The position numbers were made by a program, and so were the translations under genes. A stretch of 64,000 bases of DNA, taken from positions 62,001-126,000 of the IMG/VR virus record IMGVR_UViG_3300017963_000197; one strand, given 5' to 3'. The DNA comes from a virus. The notes under the pieces are model-generated. The model did not search any database, had not been told where the DNA came from, and worked only from the letters and a program-made list of their open reading frames with translations. This document shows, one piece after another, positions 13,540 through 20,213 of the stretch (the stretch's first letter is position 1; each line of letters starts with the position of its first letter).

Positions 13540-14736
13540 GTGGACTCACGCTGGAAAACCTCGTCCGCCCTCCCTACCGAGATAAGGGAGCACCCCTTAC
13601 TTAAGGCCGCTTCTAACAAGACGGCCACGTGGTGGAGAGGCGAATCCTTCCCCGACCTTGGTACCCATTTCGACAAGGGGCCAGCCACGTGGGCGGGCCT
13701 TGGACTTCTACGAAAGGCCCTCGAAGGAGGGGAACCCGTCCGGCAAGCCACCTGGGAAGGGAACCTGATTGTCCCCCACAAGGACTTGATCGAAGCCACG
13801 AAGAAGATACTGAATGTTCGGCCTCTGTACCTCACGGACTTTGGCAATAACAACGGTGTCGTACTTCTGGGTTCCGAGGACACCTGGGTCAATATCCGGC
13901 AAAGCGAGAGGGGCCAGACAGCGGATGTCCAAATCGTTACATCCAGCCTTGAAGACGCCCTCAAGTCCGAAAAGCTCTTCAACGCTTGCATCCAGCCGGA
14001 CGACCCCCGGAAGGGGTTAGTGTTTGCGCTGACCAAGTGCATGACCGGGTACAGCCTTACCCGACTCGGTACTGCGGGCACACCGTTAGAAAGGGGTAAC
14101 TACACGGACGCGGTCCTTGCTGACTATGACCACGTCGTCGCGGACCTCAAGACTCCAGGCCCGTGTGGAAGGCTGATTATATTTTCAGGATCTCCCGGCA
14201 CCGGAAAGACTTTCCTGGTCCGCGCCCTTCTGACAGAGGTTCCCAACGCCGCCTTCGTCCTCATTCCTCCTCAGATGGTGAGCGACCTTGGTGCTCCGGA
14301 ACTGTTGCCCGCTCTCCTCAACGCCAAGAACGAGATCAACGGCCCCATCATTCTCATCCTCGAAGACGGAGACAAGGCTCTCGTCAAGCGTAAGGATGGG
14401 GACATGAACACCATCTCGTCCCTTCTGAACCTGGGGGACGGTATCCTGGGGTCCATCATGGACATCCGGATTCTCGCCACCACGAACGCCGAGACCCTGG
14501 AGATGGACCCGGCCACCCGCCGTAAGGGGAGGCTTTGCCGTCACATACAAATCGATGCGTTGCCAGCCGAACAAGGCTCACAGATTGTCCAACGGCTCAC
14601 CAACAATCCTTACACATTCAAGGGCGATACGGTCCTTGCCGACGTGTACAGCGCCGCCCGTGAAAAGGGTTGGAAGCCAGCGGAAGTTGTGCCGCCCCGG
14701 CCAGAGGCGCGTCCCGAAATAATCGGTGTGTTATAG
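13540..14736 (+). CDS. AAA+ ATPase with MDSRWKT N-terminal tag
   Basis: The GTG start gives MDSRWKTSSALPTEI, linking it to the MDHxRWK tag group. The C-terminal half is an AAA+ module: Walker A GSPGTGKT (about residue 217), Walker B ILILEDGDK (about 270), sensor-1 LATTNAETLEMD and a following RRKGRLCRHI arginine region. The N-terminal 200 residues are unlike known domains and may bind substrate. AAA+ proteins remodel proteins or DNA; the target is unknown. Confidence 0.88.
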   Translation: MDSRWKTSSALPTEIREHPLLKAASNKTATWWRGESFPDLGTHFDKGPATWAGLGLLRKALEGGEPVRQATWEGNLIVPHKDLIEATKKILNVRPLYLTDFGNNNGVVLLGSEDTWVNIRQSERGQTADVQIVTSSLEDALKSEKLFNACIQPDDPRKGLVFALTKCMTGYSLTRLGTAGTPLERGNYTDAVLADYDHVVADLKTPGPCGRLIIFSGSPGTGKTFLVRALLTEVPNAAFVLIPPQMVSDLGAPELLPALLNAKNEINGPIILILEDGDKALVKRKDGDMNTISSLLNLGDGILGSIMDIRILATTNAETLEMDPATRRKGRLCRHIQIDALPAEQGSQIVQRLTNNPYTFKGDTVLADVYSAAREKGWKPAEVVPPRPEARPEIIGVL

Positions 14737-14765
14737 AACGTTGTCAGTCTGTTACACGGTGAAGA

Positions 14766-14793
14766 CTGGGTTCGACTCCCAGCGGTCGCCCCA
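14766..14793 (+). tRNA. tRNA 3'-end-like fragment (T arm + CCA)
   Basis: CTGGG-TTCGACT-CCCAG is a perfect T arm, followed by CGGTCGCC and CCA. No matching 5' acceptor strand exists upstream, where the ATPase gene ends. It is the only tRNA-like T arm on the plus strand; possibly a remnant. Confidence 0.35.
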
Positions 14794-14807
14794 TGAGTGA
14801 CCCCACC

Positions 14808-15229
14808 CTAAATTCCAGTGTATTGCCCCCGCGCATATGTCCTGATCCTATGACAACAAGCGCACACAACGTCGCACTTTTTCGTTTCCTCTAAAATCTC
14901 TTCCATGCTTCTGTTGTAGACCAAGCTGCTTATAGTGCCCGTTTTTTCGTTTTCCTCTCTGTGATCAAAATCCATTGCGATCGGTGGGAAAGAGTTTCCA
15001 CAGTCCGCGCACGGTTTGTCTTTTAATTTGTCCACCAACGCTCTAACCCTATCTCTATGTCTAGCTGCTTTGTCTACATAATACTGCCTATTCTCCTCGT
15101 AGTGTTTTTTTAGATACGCCCGGTGGCACTTCTTACACGACTGATGACGGCCGTCTTTCTTAGCTCGATTTTAGAAAATTGCTCTGTGTCTTTCCGCTCC
15201 CCACACACCGTGCATCTCTTGGTCGTCAT
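14808..15229 (-). pseudogene. HNH endonuclease interrupted by a frameshift
   Basis: From ATG 15229 the frame reads MTTKRCTVCGERKDTEQFSKI. About nt 15165 it must shift by one base to continue as AKKDGRHQSCKKCHRAYL and then the HNH core (PCADCGN, MDFDHREENEKTG, VCACCHRIR). Together these make a typical Cys-rich phage HNH protein of about 140 aa. Either a disabling one-base change or recoding near TTTTCTAAAATC explains it. The 3' part alone (14808-15038) could still be read from an internal start. Confidence 0.65.
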
Positions 15230-15262
15230 ACTACGAACCATAACACAGATCCGTATCAATAG

Positions 15263-15333
15263 CTCGGGCGGATGGAATTGAACCACCGTCTCTAGGGCCA
15301 GAACCTAGCGTACTACCATTGTACGACGCCCGA
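15263..15333 (-). tRNA. tRNA-Gln (CTG)
   Basis: TCGGGCG/CGCCCGA acceptor, discriminator G, anticodon arm CTAGG-TTCTGGC-CCTAG. Confidence 0.92.
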
Positions 15334-15339
15334 ATATCT

Positions 15340-15413
15340 TGGCACGGGTGGCTGGAATCGAACCAACGTTAACCGGGTCAAAGCCGGTCGCTCTGCCATT
15401 GAGCTACACCCGT
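15340..15413 (-). tRNA. tRNA-Gln (TTG), second type
   Basis: Acceptor ACGGGTG/CACCCGT, discriminator G, encoded CCA, anticodon arm ACCGG-CTTTGAC-CCGGT. The body differs from the tRNA-Gln at 3.4 kb. Confidence 0.88.
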
Positions 15414-15414
15414 A

Positions 15415-15502
15415 TGGCGGAGAGCAGAGGAGTCGAACCCCACACCCGTGAAGGTGCCCATTGGTTAGCAACCAAGTTCCGCGCCACGCGAATTTACTCT
15501 CC
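15415..15502 (-). tRNA. tRNA-Ser (GCT)
   Basis: GGAGAGT/GCTCTCC acceptor, GCCA end, long variable arm (GGGCACC...GGGTG), anticodon loop TTGCTAA. One nt separates it from the preceding tRNA-Gln. Confidence 0.92.
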
Positions 15503-15528
15503 AAAAGATTTGATAAGACTACAGAGGC

Positions 15529-15921
15529 ATGGAAAAGATAGCCTCACCCAAAGAGCTTGCCGCTGAACTCCAACGGATTCTGGCCTACACGGAAACCGCC
15601 GAACCCAGCCGTGAGAAAATAGCCGCCGACCTGAAGGCTCTGGCCAACAGGGTGGCTTTCCCAGCCCGTAGAACCAAAGGCCCTTCGTTCGGCCAAGAGG
15701 GGTGGGAACCAAAATATGACAAGAGCCTCCGGAGAAAATACCAGAGGGCCATGCGAGGAGTTGACGCCTATCTCGAAAAAGCTCGTGAACTAGCCATCGA
15801 GATGGGTTTCCCGCCCGACGAAAAAGAGGGGCAGGATATGAATCCAGCCGGGGCGCTTTGGGAAGCAATGGGAAAGGCCCACCGTACCTACAAGTGTAAC
15901 ATCTACTGGATGATCGATTAG
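15529..15921 (+). CDS. hypothetical helical protein, 130 aa
   Basis: Begins MEKIASPKELAAELQRILAY. Mostly amphipathic helices (REKIAADLKALANRVAF, KYQRAMRGVDAYLEKARELAIEMG), with a Cys near the C-terminus (KCNIYWMID). It lies between divergently oriented Ser tRNAs and its stop touches the next tRNA. No family recognised; a virion or DNA-associated structural role is possible. Confidence 0.55.
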   Translation: MEKIASPKELAAELQRILAYTETAEPSREKIAADLKALANRVAFPARRTKGPSFGQEGWEPKYDKSLRRKYQRAMRGVDAYLEKARELAIEMGFPPDEKEGQDMNPAGALWEAMGKAHRTYKCNIYWMID

Positions 15922-16006
15922 GCGGAGAGCAGAGGAGTCGAACCCCAGGCCCGAAGGCTCGCACAGATTTCAAGTCTGGCCCCACACCGTTGCAGGTTTA
16001 CTCTCC
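15922..16006 (-). tRNA. tRNA-Ser (TGA)
   Basis: Shares acceptor GGAGAGT/GCTCTCC and T arm with tRNA-Ser(GCT). Anticodon arm CCAGA-CTTGAAA-TCTGT, long variable arm. Its 5' end directly abuts the ATG of the plus-strand gene at 16007. Confidence 0.92.
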
Positions 16007-16651
16007 ATGTATAGTTACGATCGACGGTTCGCCAAATACATCGTTGAAACACGTTCACGTAAGCCTGGGATCAACGACGATGGTACCGTCACTGTGCTCC
16101 ACGGAACCTCAACCATCAACGCCGCCCTGATTCGTGAACAGGGATTCAAACCCTTTGACGCCATGGACGTGGCGACCGTGGTGGCCGAAGCGTACGGCCT
16201 TAAGCCTCGTGATATCTACGACAGTGTTTACTTCGAGTTCCCTAGAGGGCGTCGGGATGTCAACAAGGTGTTTTTCACATCGTCTCCTGAGACCGCACAA
16301 GTACACGGAGTCCCCGAATCAATCCAGGACGCCCTGACCGCTGTATGGGCCGCGAAACACCCAGAATGGTCGCAGCAAGACGCCGCTACAAGAGACGACG
16401 TGAGAAAACGAGAGAAGCACAGGAAAGAGTGGATCAGAAAAGAAGCACAGAGGTTTGGAAAGCCGGAAACCCTCGCCGTCACGTTGCCGTGGGAAGTAGT
16501 GGGAGACAACGCCTTTGGGAAGAAGCTAAGTCTCGAACGGTACCTGGAAATCGTTGGCGGCCCGCAAGACTGGGACGACCTCTTACACAACTTCTCACTC
16601 CCGATATCGGCGTTGCGGGGCACCACCGTCAAGATAGCCCCTTACCGTTAG
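16007..16651 (+). CDS. ADP-ribosyltransferase-like protein with MYSYDRR tag
   Basis: After the tag MYSYDRRFAKYIVE comes an ART-like pattern: TVLHGTSTINAALIREQGF (His32-Gly-Thr, NAD-pocket start), VFFTSSPETAQVHG (about 90-103, the TSSP/A..YA-type strand) and LAVTLPWEVVGD. Phage ARTs such as T4 Alt modify host RNA polymerase and are packaged with DNA behind an N-terminal capsid-targeting peptide. The shared MYSYDRR tag fits that, by inference. Catalytic Glu is not assigned. The ATG touches the neighbouring tRNA gene, leaving no leader. Confidence 0.6.
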   Translation: MYSYDRRFAKYIVETRSRKPGINDDGTVTVLHGTSTINAALIREQGFKPFDAMDVATVVAEAYGLKPRDIYDSVYFEFPRGRRDVNKVFFTSSPETAQVHGVPESIQDALTAVWAAKHPEWSQQDAATRDDVRKREKHRKEWIRKEAQRFGKPETLAVTLPWEVVGDNAFGKKLSLERYLEIVGGPQDWDDLLHNFSLPISALRGTTVKIAPYR

Positions 16652-16735
16652 CGGAAGACAGAGGATTCGAACCCCACACCTTTCGGTGCCCACTGATTTC
16701 GAGTCAGGGCCGATACCGATACCGGATTGTCTTCC
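16651..16735 (-). tRNA. tRNA-Ser (CGA)
   Basis: GGAAGAC/GTCTTCC acceptor, anticodon arm CCTGA-CTCGAAA-TCAGT, long variable arm. Confidence 0.92.
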
Positions 16736-16736
16736 C

Positions 16737-16811
16737 TGGTAGGCACGGGCAGAGTTGAACTGCCAACCCCTACCGTGTCAAGGTAGTGCTCTTCCGTTGA
16801 GCTACGTGCCT
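16737..16811 (-). tRNA. tRNA-Val (GAC)
   Basis: AGGCACG/CGTGCCT acceptor, encoded CCA, anticodon arm CTACC-TTGACAC-GGTAG. Confidence 0.92.
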
Positions 16812-16812
16812 A

Positions 16813-16884
16813 TGGTCGCAACGAGGGGAATTGAACCCCTGCGAACCGGCGTATGAAACCGTCCTCCCTCCATGGGTCGTTGCG
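16813..16884 (-). tRNA. tRNA with CAT anticodon (Met or Ile2)
   Basis: CGCAACG/CGTTGCG acceptor with C1-G72, so not a typical initiator. Loop TTCATAC gives CAT, encoded CCA. A lysidine-modified Ile identity cannot be excluded. Confidence 0.85.
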
Positions 16885-16891
16885 AAGAACC

Positions 16892-17185
16892 CTATGCTTT
16901 CCAACGGCCTTGACCGCCAGCGAGCCGTGTGACGGAAGAAGCATGTATTTCCGCGATCATTTCCGAGACTTTGTTGGCAACTTTGTCCGGTAAGGAGGGG
17001 AACTGATAGTTTCCCTCTGGCTCCTTGCCGAAGGGTACGGAGACATTCAACTGATGAGTGAGTACACGCTTCGGAGTTTCTTCGGAAACACTTATGATGT
17101 AGTCGTTGGAATCACGTACTCGTTGCGGCGAGCGTGACACTTTGACTTTGAAGTTGACCCTAACGGAAGCCTTCAAAGAATCCAT
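16892..17185 (-). CDS. hypothetical protein, 97 aa
   Basis: From ATG 17185 it reads MDSLKASVRVNFKVKVSRS. A beta-rich N-terminal half (VNFKVKVSRSP, DYIISVSEETPK, LNVSVPFG) is followed by a helix (DKVANKVSEMIAEIHASS) and a Gly/Arg end. I preferred this internal ATG because upstream residues read as low-complexity. Not recognised. Confidence 0.5.
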   Translation of the reverse strand: MDSLKASVRVNFKVKVSRSPQRVRDSNDYIISVSEETPKRVLTHQLNVSVPFGKEPEGNYQFPSLPDKVANKVSEMIAEIHASSVTRLAGGQGRWKA

Positions 17186-17208
17186 ACCAACGGCGGAATA
17201 ACAAAAAC

Positions 17209-17415
17209 TTAGTAAATGTCCCACCAGATGGTGGGCGGGTGCCGGTCTTGGATATCGTCGTACCGCCCGTGGGCCATCAATTCTCGAACCTTGGCCCGGT
17301 GCTTCTGCCAGTAAGCTTTCCGGTACGGGATAAGAGACGGAGGTGTCCGCCGCCAGCCTTTGCCTTCTTTTCTAGGGTTATGCTTAGCGAGTTTACGCCT
17401 ATAATTTCGGTGCAT
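17209..17415 (-). CDS. small basic protein, 68 aa
   Basis: Strongly basic (MHRNYRRKLAKHNPRKEGKG, YRKAYWQKHRAKVREL) with a Trp-rich C-terminus (PPTIWWDIY). The KAYWQKHRAKV segment resembles the N-terminal linker of nearby HNH proteins, so it may be an HNH remnant or a nucleic-acid binder. Followed by a terminator-like hairpin on the upstream side. Confidence 0.45.
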   Translation of the reverse strand: MHRNYRRKLAKHNPRKEGKGWRRTPPSLIPYRKAYWQKHRAKVRELMAHGRYDDIQDRHPPTIWWDIY

Positions 17416-17422
17416 TCGTCCT

Positions 17423-17451
17423 CCAACAGGTCATCACTAATGACCTGTTGG
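17423..17451 (-). terminator. Hairpin terminator
   Basis: CCAACAGGTCAT/ATGACCTGTTGG forms a perfect 12-bp stem with a 5-nt loop downstream of the membrane-anchored zinc protein gene. Confidence 0.65.
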
Positions 17452-17486
17452 GGGCTTCTGGCTCCAAATCCTCATAGGGTTCTCCG

Positions 17487-17792
17487 TCAAAATGCAGACA
17501 ACACAAGGTGAATTAAACTGATAACTGTAAGAATGATGGCTGTCAAGAACAGCCAACTGTTCCCGTCTCTGCGCCAGCGCATGGCACACGCGCTACCGAA
17601 CTCGTGATCAACCATCTGTTTGCGGACCACCATGACCACCGACCCATCCTTACGGAGATCGGTTCTAGGTTCAGGGGCTATCGGGACGACATCAATCTGC
17701 CGCCAACAATACGAACACGTGATCTTGAAAGTCTCCCCCTCAAGATCCTTACGGTAGCCACCGCCGATCCACCCTGAGCCACGGCACTTCAT
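17487..17792 (-). CDS. tail-anchored membrane protein with zinc ribbon, 101 aa
   Basis: Cys pairs (MKCRGSG, ITCSYCWRQ) suggest a zinc site. A hydrophobic C-terminal segment (WLFLTAIILTVISLIHLVL) is a single transmembrane helix, so the soluble part probably faces the cytoplasm. ATG 17792 is chosen over ATG 17801 because the GGTGTAATG element then ends about 7 nt upstream, as at other genes. Role unknown; holin-related or host-membrane targeting are possibilities. Confidence 0.6.
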   Translation of the reverse strand: MKCRGSGWIGGGYRKDLEGETFKITCSYCWRQIDVVPIAPEPRTDLRKDGSVVMVVRKQMVDHEFGSACAMRWRRDGNSWLFLTAIILTVISLIHLVLSAF

Positions 17793-17798
17793 ACCGTA

Positions 17799-17807
17799 CA
17801 TTACACC
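17799..17807 (-). promoter_or_regulatory. GGTGTAATG promoter element
   Basis: It overlaps a potential upstream ATG. Spacing to the second ATG (17792) matches other leaderless genes here. Confidence 0.5.
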
Positions 17808-17812
17808 AAACT

Positions 17813-17889
17813 TGGACTCGGAGGCCGGACTCTAACCGACTGGGTTGTCAATCCCTGACAAGGGACCCACTATTCAACTTAGCTCCGAG
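17813..17889 (-). tRNA. Divergent tRNA-like gene
   Basis: Acceptor CTCGGAG/CTCCGAG, encoded CCA and T stem GTCGG/CCGGC pair, but the T loop is TTAGAGT instead of TTCGAGT. The anticodon hairpin TTGTCA-GGGAT-TGACAA has no U33 and the D arm is unclear. Identity cannot be assigned; a mimic or decaying tRNA. Confidence 0.5.
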
Positions 17890-17890
17890 A

Positions 17891-17965
17891 TGGCACCCCT
17901 GAAGAGAGTCGAACTCCCATCTTCCGGTCCGTAGCCGGACGCTCTGTCCGTTGAGCTACAGGGGC
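17891..17965 (-). tRNA. tRNA-Arg (ACG)
   Basis: GCCCCTG/CAGGGGT acceptor, GCCA end, anticodon arm TCCGG-CTACGGA-CCGGA. Confidence 0.92.
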
Positions 17966-17971
17966 TTGTAG

Positions 17972-18043
17972 CGTCCCCAGGAGGAATCGAACTTCCATCT
18001 TCGGTTCCGGAGACCGACGCTCTGTCCGTTGAGCTATGGGGAC
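17972..18043 (-). tRNA. tRNA-Arg (CCG)
   Basis: GTCCCCA/TGGGGAC acceptor, anticodon arm TCGGT-CTCCGGA-ACCGA. Confidence 0.92.
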
Positions 18044-18048
18044 TTGGT

Positions 18049-18123
18049 TGGCAGGGGCACTGGGAATCGAACCCAGATCAATGGCTTAGAAGGCCACCGC
18101 ATTGTCCATTATGCTATGCCCCC
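18049..18123 (-). tRNA. tRNA-Arg (TCT)
   Basis: GGGGGCA/TGCCCCT acceptor, GCCA end, anticodon arm GTGGC-CTTCTAA-GCCAT. Confidence 0.92.
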
Positions 18124-18124
18124 A

Positions 18125-18198
18125 TGGAGTCGCGGGTGGGAGTCGAACCCGAACCTCACCGGGGTTGCAACCCGGCACCATCCCAGATGGACCGCGAC
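18125..18198 (-). tRNA. tRNA-Cys (GCA)
   Basis: GTCGCGG/CCGCGAC acceptor, TCCA end, anticodon arm CCGGG-TTGCAAC-CCCGG. Confidence 0.9.
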
Positions 18199-18206
18199 AA
18201 AGGGTG

Positions 18207-18641
18207 CTAATCTAAAAAGTTCTCTAGAAGCGACTCAAGGTCGTCGAGTTCGAGGCGTCTCAAGGCCAGCCGGAAGTAGAAGGCTCCTGGGTCTCGTTCT
18301 AACTCCCGTTGAAGACCCTGGATGGCCTTCACGTGCCTGAGCAGTTCCTGGGCCTTGGGCTTCGTGGCTTGGATGGCCCGGCTCTGGTGTTGTATGTTTT
18401 CCCAGTCTCTCAGGTGCCTACGAAGGCTGGCCGCGAGGTGGTCGGGCTTCTTCATGTAGTAGGCCAACTCGCTCTTACGAGGCTTCTTGACGACCCCCAT
18501 GTCCTTGAACAACTTCCGGTAGAGGGGAAGCGCCCTGTCCATGTCCCTTTGGATGACGATATCGACTAACTCATCGATCCGCCTCTCCAGGTCGGCTTTG
18601 GTGGCCTCGAATGCTACGCGCCTGTCGTACCCATAGCCCAT
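18207..18641 (-). CDS. helical protein with MGYGYDRR tag, 144 aa
   Basis: ATG 18641 gives MGYGYDRRVAFEATK, aligning with the MYSYDRR tag group. The body is almost all charged helices (DLERRIDELVDIVIQRDMDR, HLAASLRRHLRDWENIQH, LRRLELDDLESLLENFL), likely a helical bundle. No enzymatic motif. The upstream reading (MVITVG) would bury the tag and is less likely. Confidence 0.6.
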   Translation of the reverse strand: MGYGYDRRVAFEATKADLERRIDELVDIVIQRDMDRALPLYRKLFKDMGVVKKPRKSELAYYMKKPDHLAASLRRHLRDWENIQHQSRAIQATKPKAQELLRHVKAIQGLQRELERDPGAFYFRLALRRLELDDLESLLENFLD

Positions 18642-18672
18642 GCCTACCGTTATTACCAAAAGAACACCGACT

Positions 18673-18990
18673 TTACTGACCCCCGCAGTAGCCCTGTTTT
18701 TGCTCTTTACAGGTTCGGGCCTTGGCGATCAGCCAATCGATATGACCCTTTATCCTCCCGATCGTCTCGTCCCACTCTTCGTCCTTCCGCTCGTTTTGTC
18801 TTTTCTTACAATCATCGAGCATCCGGCTCCAGTTATTAATGGCCGATCGGGTCTCTGCATGGGCCTCTTCGATCTCTTTTTCGGCCGCTTGCCGCGCTAC
18901 CTGGGCCTTGTTGTGGAGGTGGTAAATCGTACCGGTTTCCAGCATCACAAGGAGGGCCAGCGCCACGATAATTACGTTCTTCCAGTGCAT
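18673..18990 (-). CDS. spanin-like (Rz/i-spanin-type) membrane protein, 105 aa
   Basis: From ATG 18990 the protein has a short N-terminus, one transmembrane helix (NVIIVALALLVMLETGTI) and a long charged coiled coil (AQVARQAAEKEIEEAHAE, DDCKKRQNERKDEEW), ending in Cys-containing residues. This is the architecture of inner-membrane spanins that help disrupt the envelope at lysis. No endolysin or holin is adjacent, so the assignment is tentative. A GGTGTAATT element ends 7 nt upstream of this ATG, which argues against the longer reading. Confidence 0.5.
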   Translation of the reverse strand: MHWKNVIIVALALLVMLETGTIYHLHNKAQVARQAAEKEIEEAHAETRSAINNWSRMLDDCKKRQNERKDEEWDETIGRIKGHIDWLIAKARTCKEQKQGYCGGQ

Positions 18991-18996
18991 CCACGT

Positions 18997-19005
18997 AATT
19001 ACACC
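18997..19005 (-). promoter_or_regulatory. GGTGTAATT promoter element
   Basis: It lies 6 nt upstream of ATG 18990 and within the frame of a longer possible reading, supporting the shorter start. Confidence 0.5.
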
Positions 19006-19043
19006 GTCGGTAGCTGGCATCATACCCCTAGATCATACCCGCG

Positions 19044-19118
19044 TGGAGCGAGCGATGGGAGTCGAACCCACTTGGTGCTGCTTGGAAGGCAGCCGCCTGA
19101 CCGTTAGGCTACGCTCGC
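19044..19118 (-). tRNA. tRNA-Gly (TCC)
   Basis: GCGAGCG/CGCTCGC acceptor, TCCA end, anticodon arm GCTGC-CTTCCAA-GCAGC. Confidence 0.93.
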
Positions 19119-19119
19119 A

Positions 19120-19208
19120 TGGCGGAAGCAGGAGGATTCGAACCCCATACCCGTGAAGGTACCCACTGATTTCCAGTCAGGGCCGACACCAATGCCGGTT
19201 CTACTTCC
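19120..19208 (-). tRNA. tRNA-Ser (GGA)
   Basis: GGAAGTA/TGCTTCC acceptor, GCCA end, long variable arm, anticodon arm CCTGA-CTGGAAA-TCAGT. Confidence 0.92.
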
Positions 19209-19213
19209 CCGTG

Positions 19214-19372
19214 TTAGTATTTCCCCCTCAACGAGGGAAACCAGAAAGCCGCCCGTCGAATCGCTTCTAACATCTTACCTTCTGGTTTGACGACCTTTGC
19301 CCCAAGCGCTTTGGCCACCGCTTCCGGATCTATCTTAGGGGCTTTGGGACCCGTGTCTTTGACTTTCTTCAT
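19214..19372 (-). CDS. small basic protein, 52 aa
   Basis: A clear AGGAGGT ribosome site precedes ATG 19372. The product (MKKVKDTGPKAPKIDPEAVA ... FWFPSLRGKY) is lysine-rich with a helical middle and aromatic end. Too short for family assignment; well-formed translation signals make it a likely gene. Confidence 0.6.
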   Translation of the reverse strand: MKKVKDTGPKAPKIDPEAVAKALGAKVVKPEGKMLEAIRRAAFWFPSLRGKY

Positions 19373-19382
19373 TCTAACCTCC

Positions 19383-19457
19383 TGGTAGGCCGTATGAGAG
19401 TCGAACTCATGTCGCTCGCTTATAGGGCGAGTGCTCTGGCCACTGAGCTAACGGCCC
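19383..19457 (-). tRNA. tRNA-Ile (TAT) with C33
   Basis: GGGCCGT/ACGGCCT acceptor, ACCA end, anticodon arm CTCGC-CCTATAA-GCGAG. As in tRNA-Ile(GAT), position 33 is C. Confidence 0.85.
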
Positions 19458-19472
19458 GGTGTAGGGAACAGC

Positions 19473-19754
19473 ATGTCCAAAAAGAAGCTCAAAGAAGGCA
19501 CGTTGGAGATTTGCAACCTGCCCGACTTCTCCGAAATCCTTGGTTGTTTCACGCCGGGCGAAGAGGACGAGCACACCCACTTGGGAAACGTGCTCCAACG
19601 GATAACAGCCTGTGGCCGTTCTGTCGGAGACATGATGCCTTTCAGCCGGGACGTGGTCATCGACTGCCCTGACTGCGTGGCGGAGCTAACCCACCGGGGA
19701 AACGACCGAAAAGCCGCTAATCAGCCTTTCGGTGTCGTCACACACAAGGAGTAG
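19473..19754 (+). CDS. hypothetical protein, 93 aa
   Basis: A plus-strand GGTGTAGGG element at the 5' end of the tRNA-Ile gene lies about 9 nt before the ATG. The protein has scattered Cys (LEICNLPDF, CFTPGEEDEH, ITACGRS, VIDCPDCVAEL) that may bind metal. No family recognised. Confidence 0.5.
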   Translation: MSKKKLKEGTLEICNLPDFSEILGCFTPGEEDEHTHLGNVLQRITACGRSVGDMMPFSRDVVIDCPDCVAELTHRGNDRKAANQPFGVVTHKE

Positions 19755-19826
19755 AGCCTACACCTGGAATCGAACCAGGATCTCTCCCGTACCAGGGGAG
19801 TGCATTGGCCATTGTGCTATGTAGGC
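19755..19826 (-). tRNA. tRNA-Thr (GGT)
   Basis: GCCTACA/TGTAGGC acceptor, anticodon arm CTCCC-CTGGTAC-GGGAG. Confidence 0.92.
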
Positions 19827-19830
19827 GAAT

Positions 19831-20082
19831 TCAGGGACGCAGCCCAAGCAGGGATAGCGCCTCGTCCTCGTTCAACCAACCCCGCTGGCAACAAAAGCGG
19901 CCAGTGTCCGCGTCCAGAATAACGTGCTGTGCAGCGTCCACCATGGCTACGCCGACCCTCCAAAAACTCCACCGTCCGTAGTTATTGTGAGAGCAATTGA
20001 GCTTTTCGTCGCGTACTGCCTGTACCAACTGACAGAACTCTTCTAGCGTCGGCTCCCAAGCTTCACGTCTTTGACAGGGCAT
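19831..20082 (-). CDS. hypothetical protein, 83 aa
   Basis: Begins MPCQRREAWEPTLEEFCQLV. A compact mixed protein with aromatic NNYGRWSFWRVGVAMVDAAQ and a C-terminal CCQRGWLNEDEALSLLG. The ATG is 6 nt from a GGTGTAATC element (20089-20097) and lacks a ribosome site. Family unknown. Confidence 0.5.
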   Translation of the reverse strand: MPCQRREAWEPTLEEFCQLVQAVRDEKLNCSHNNYGRWSFWRVGVAMVDAAQHVILDADTGRFCCQRGWLNEDEALSLLGLRP

Positions 20083-20088
20083 GTTCTA

Positions 20089-20097
20089 GATTACACC
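20089..20097 (-). promoter_or_regulatory. GGTGTAATC promoter element
   Basis: Minus strand, 6 nt before ATG 20082, immediately beside tRNA-Leu(TAA). Confidence 0.5.
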
Positions 20098-20099
20098 GA

Positions 20100-20187
20100 T
20101 GGTGCGAGAGGCGGGAATCGAACCCGCACGACCTCTCGGCCAGAAGATTTTAAGTCTCCCGCGTCTGCCTAGTTCCGCCACTCTCGC
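20100..20187 (-). tRNA. tRNA-Leu (TAA)
   Basis: GCGAGAG/CTCTCGC acceptor, ACCA end, long variable arm, anticodon loop CTTAAAA. Confidence 0.92.
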
Positions 20188-20213
20188 AAATGGTTTTGTG
20201 TGATTATATAAAC

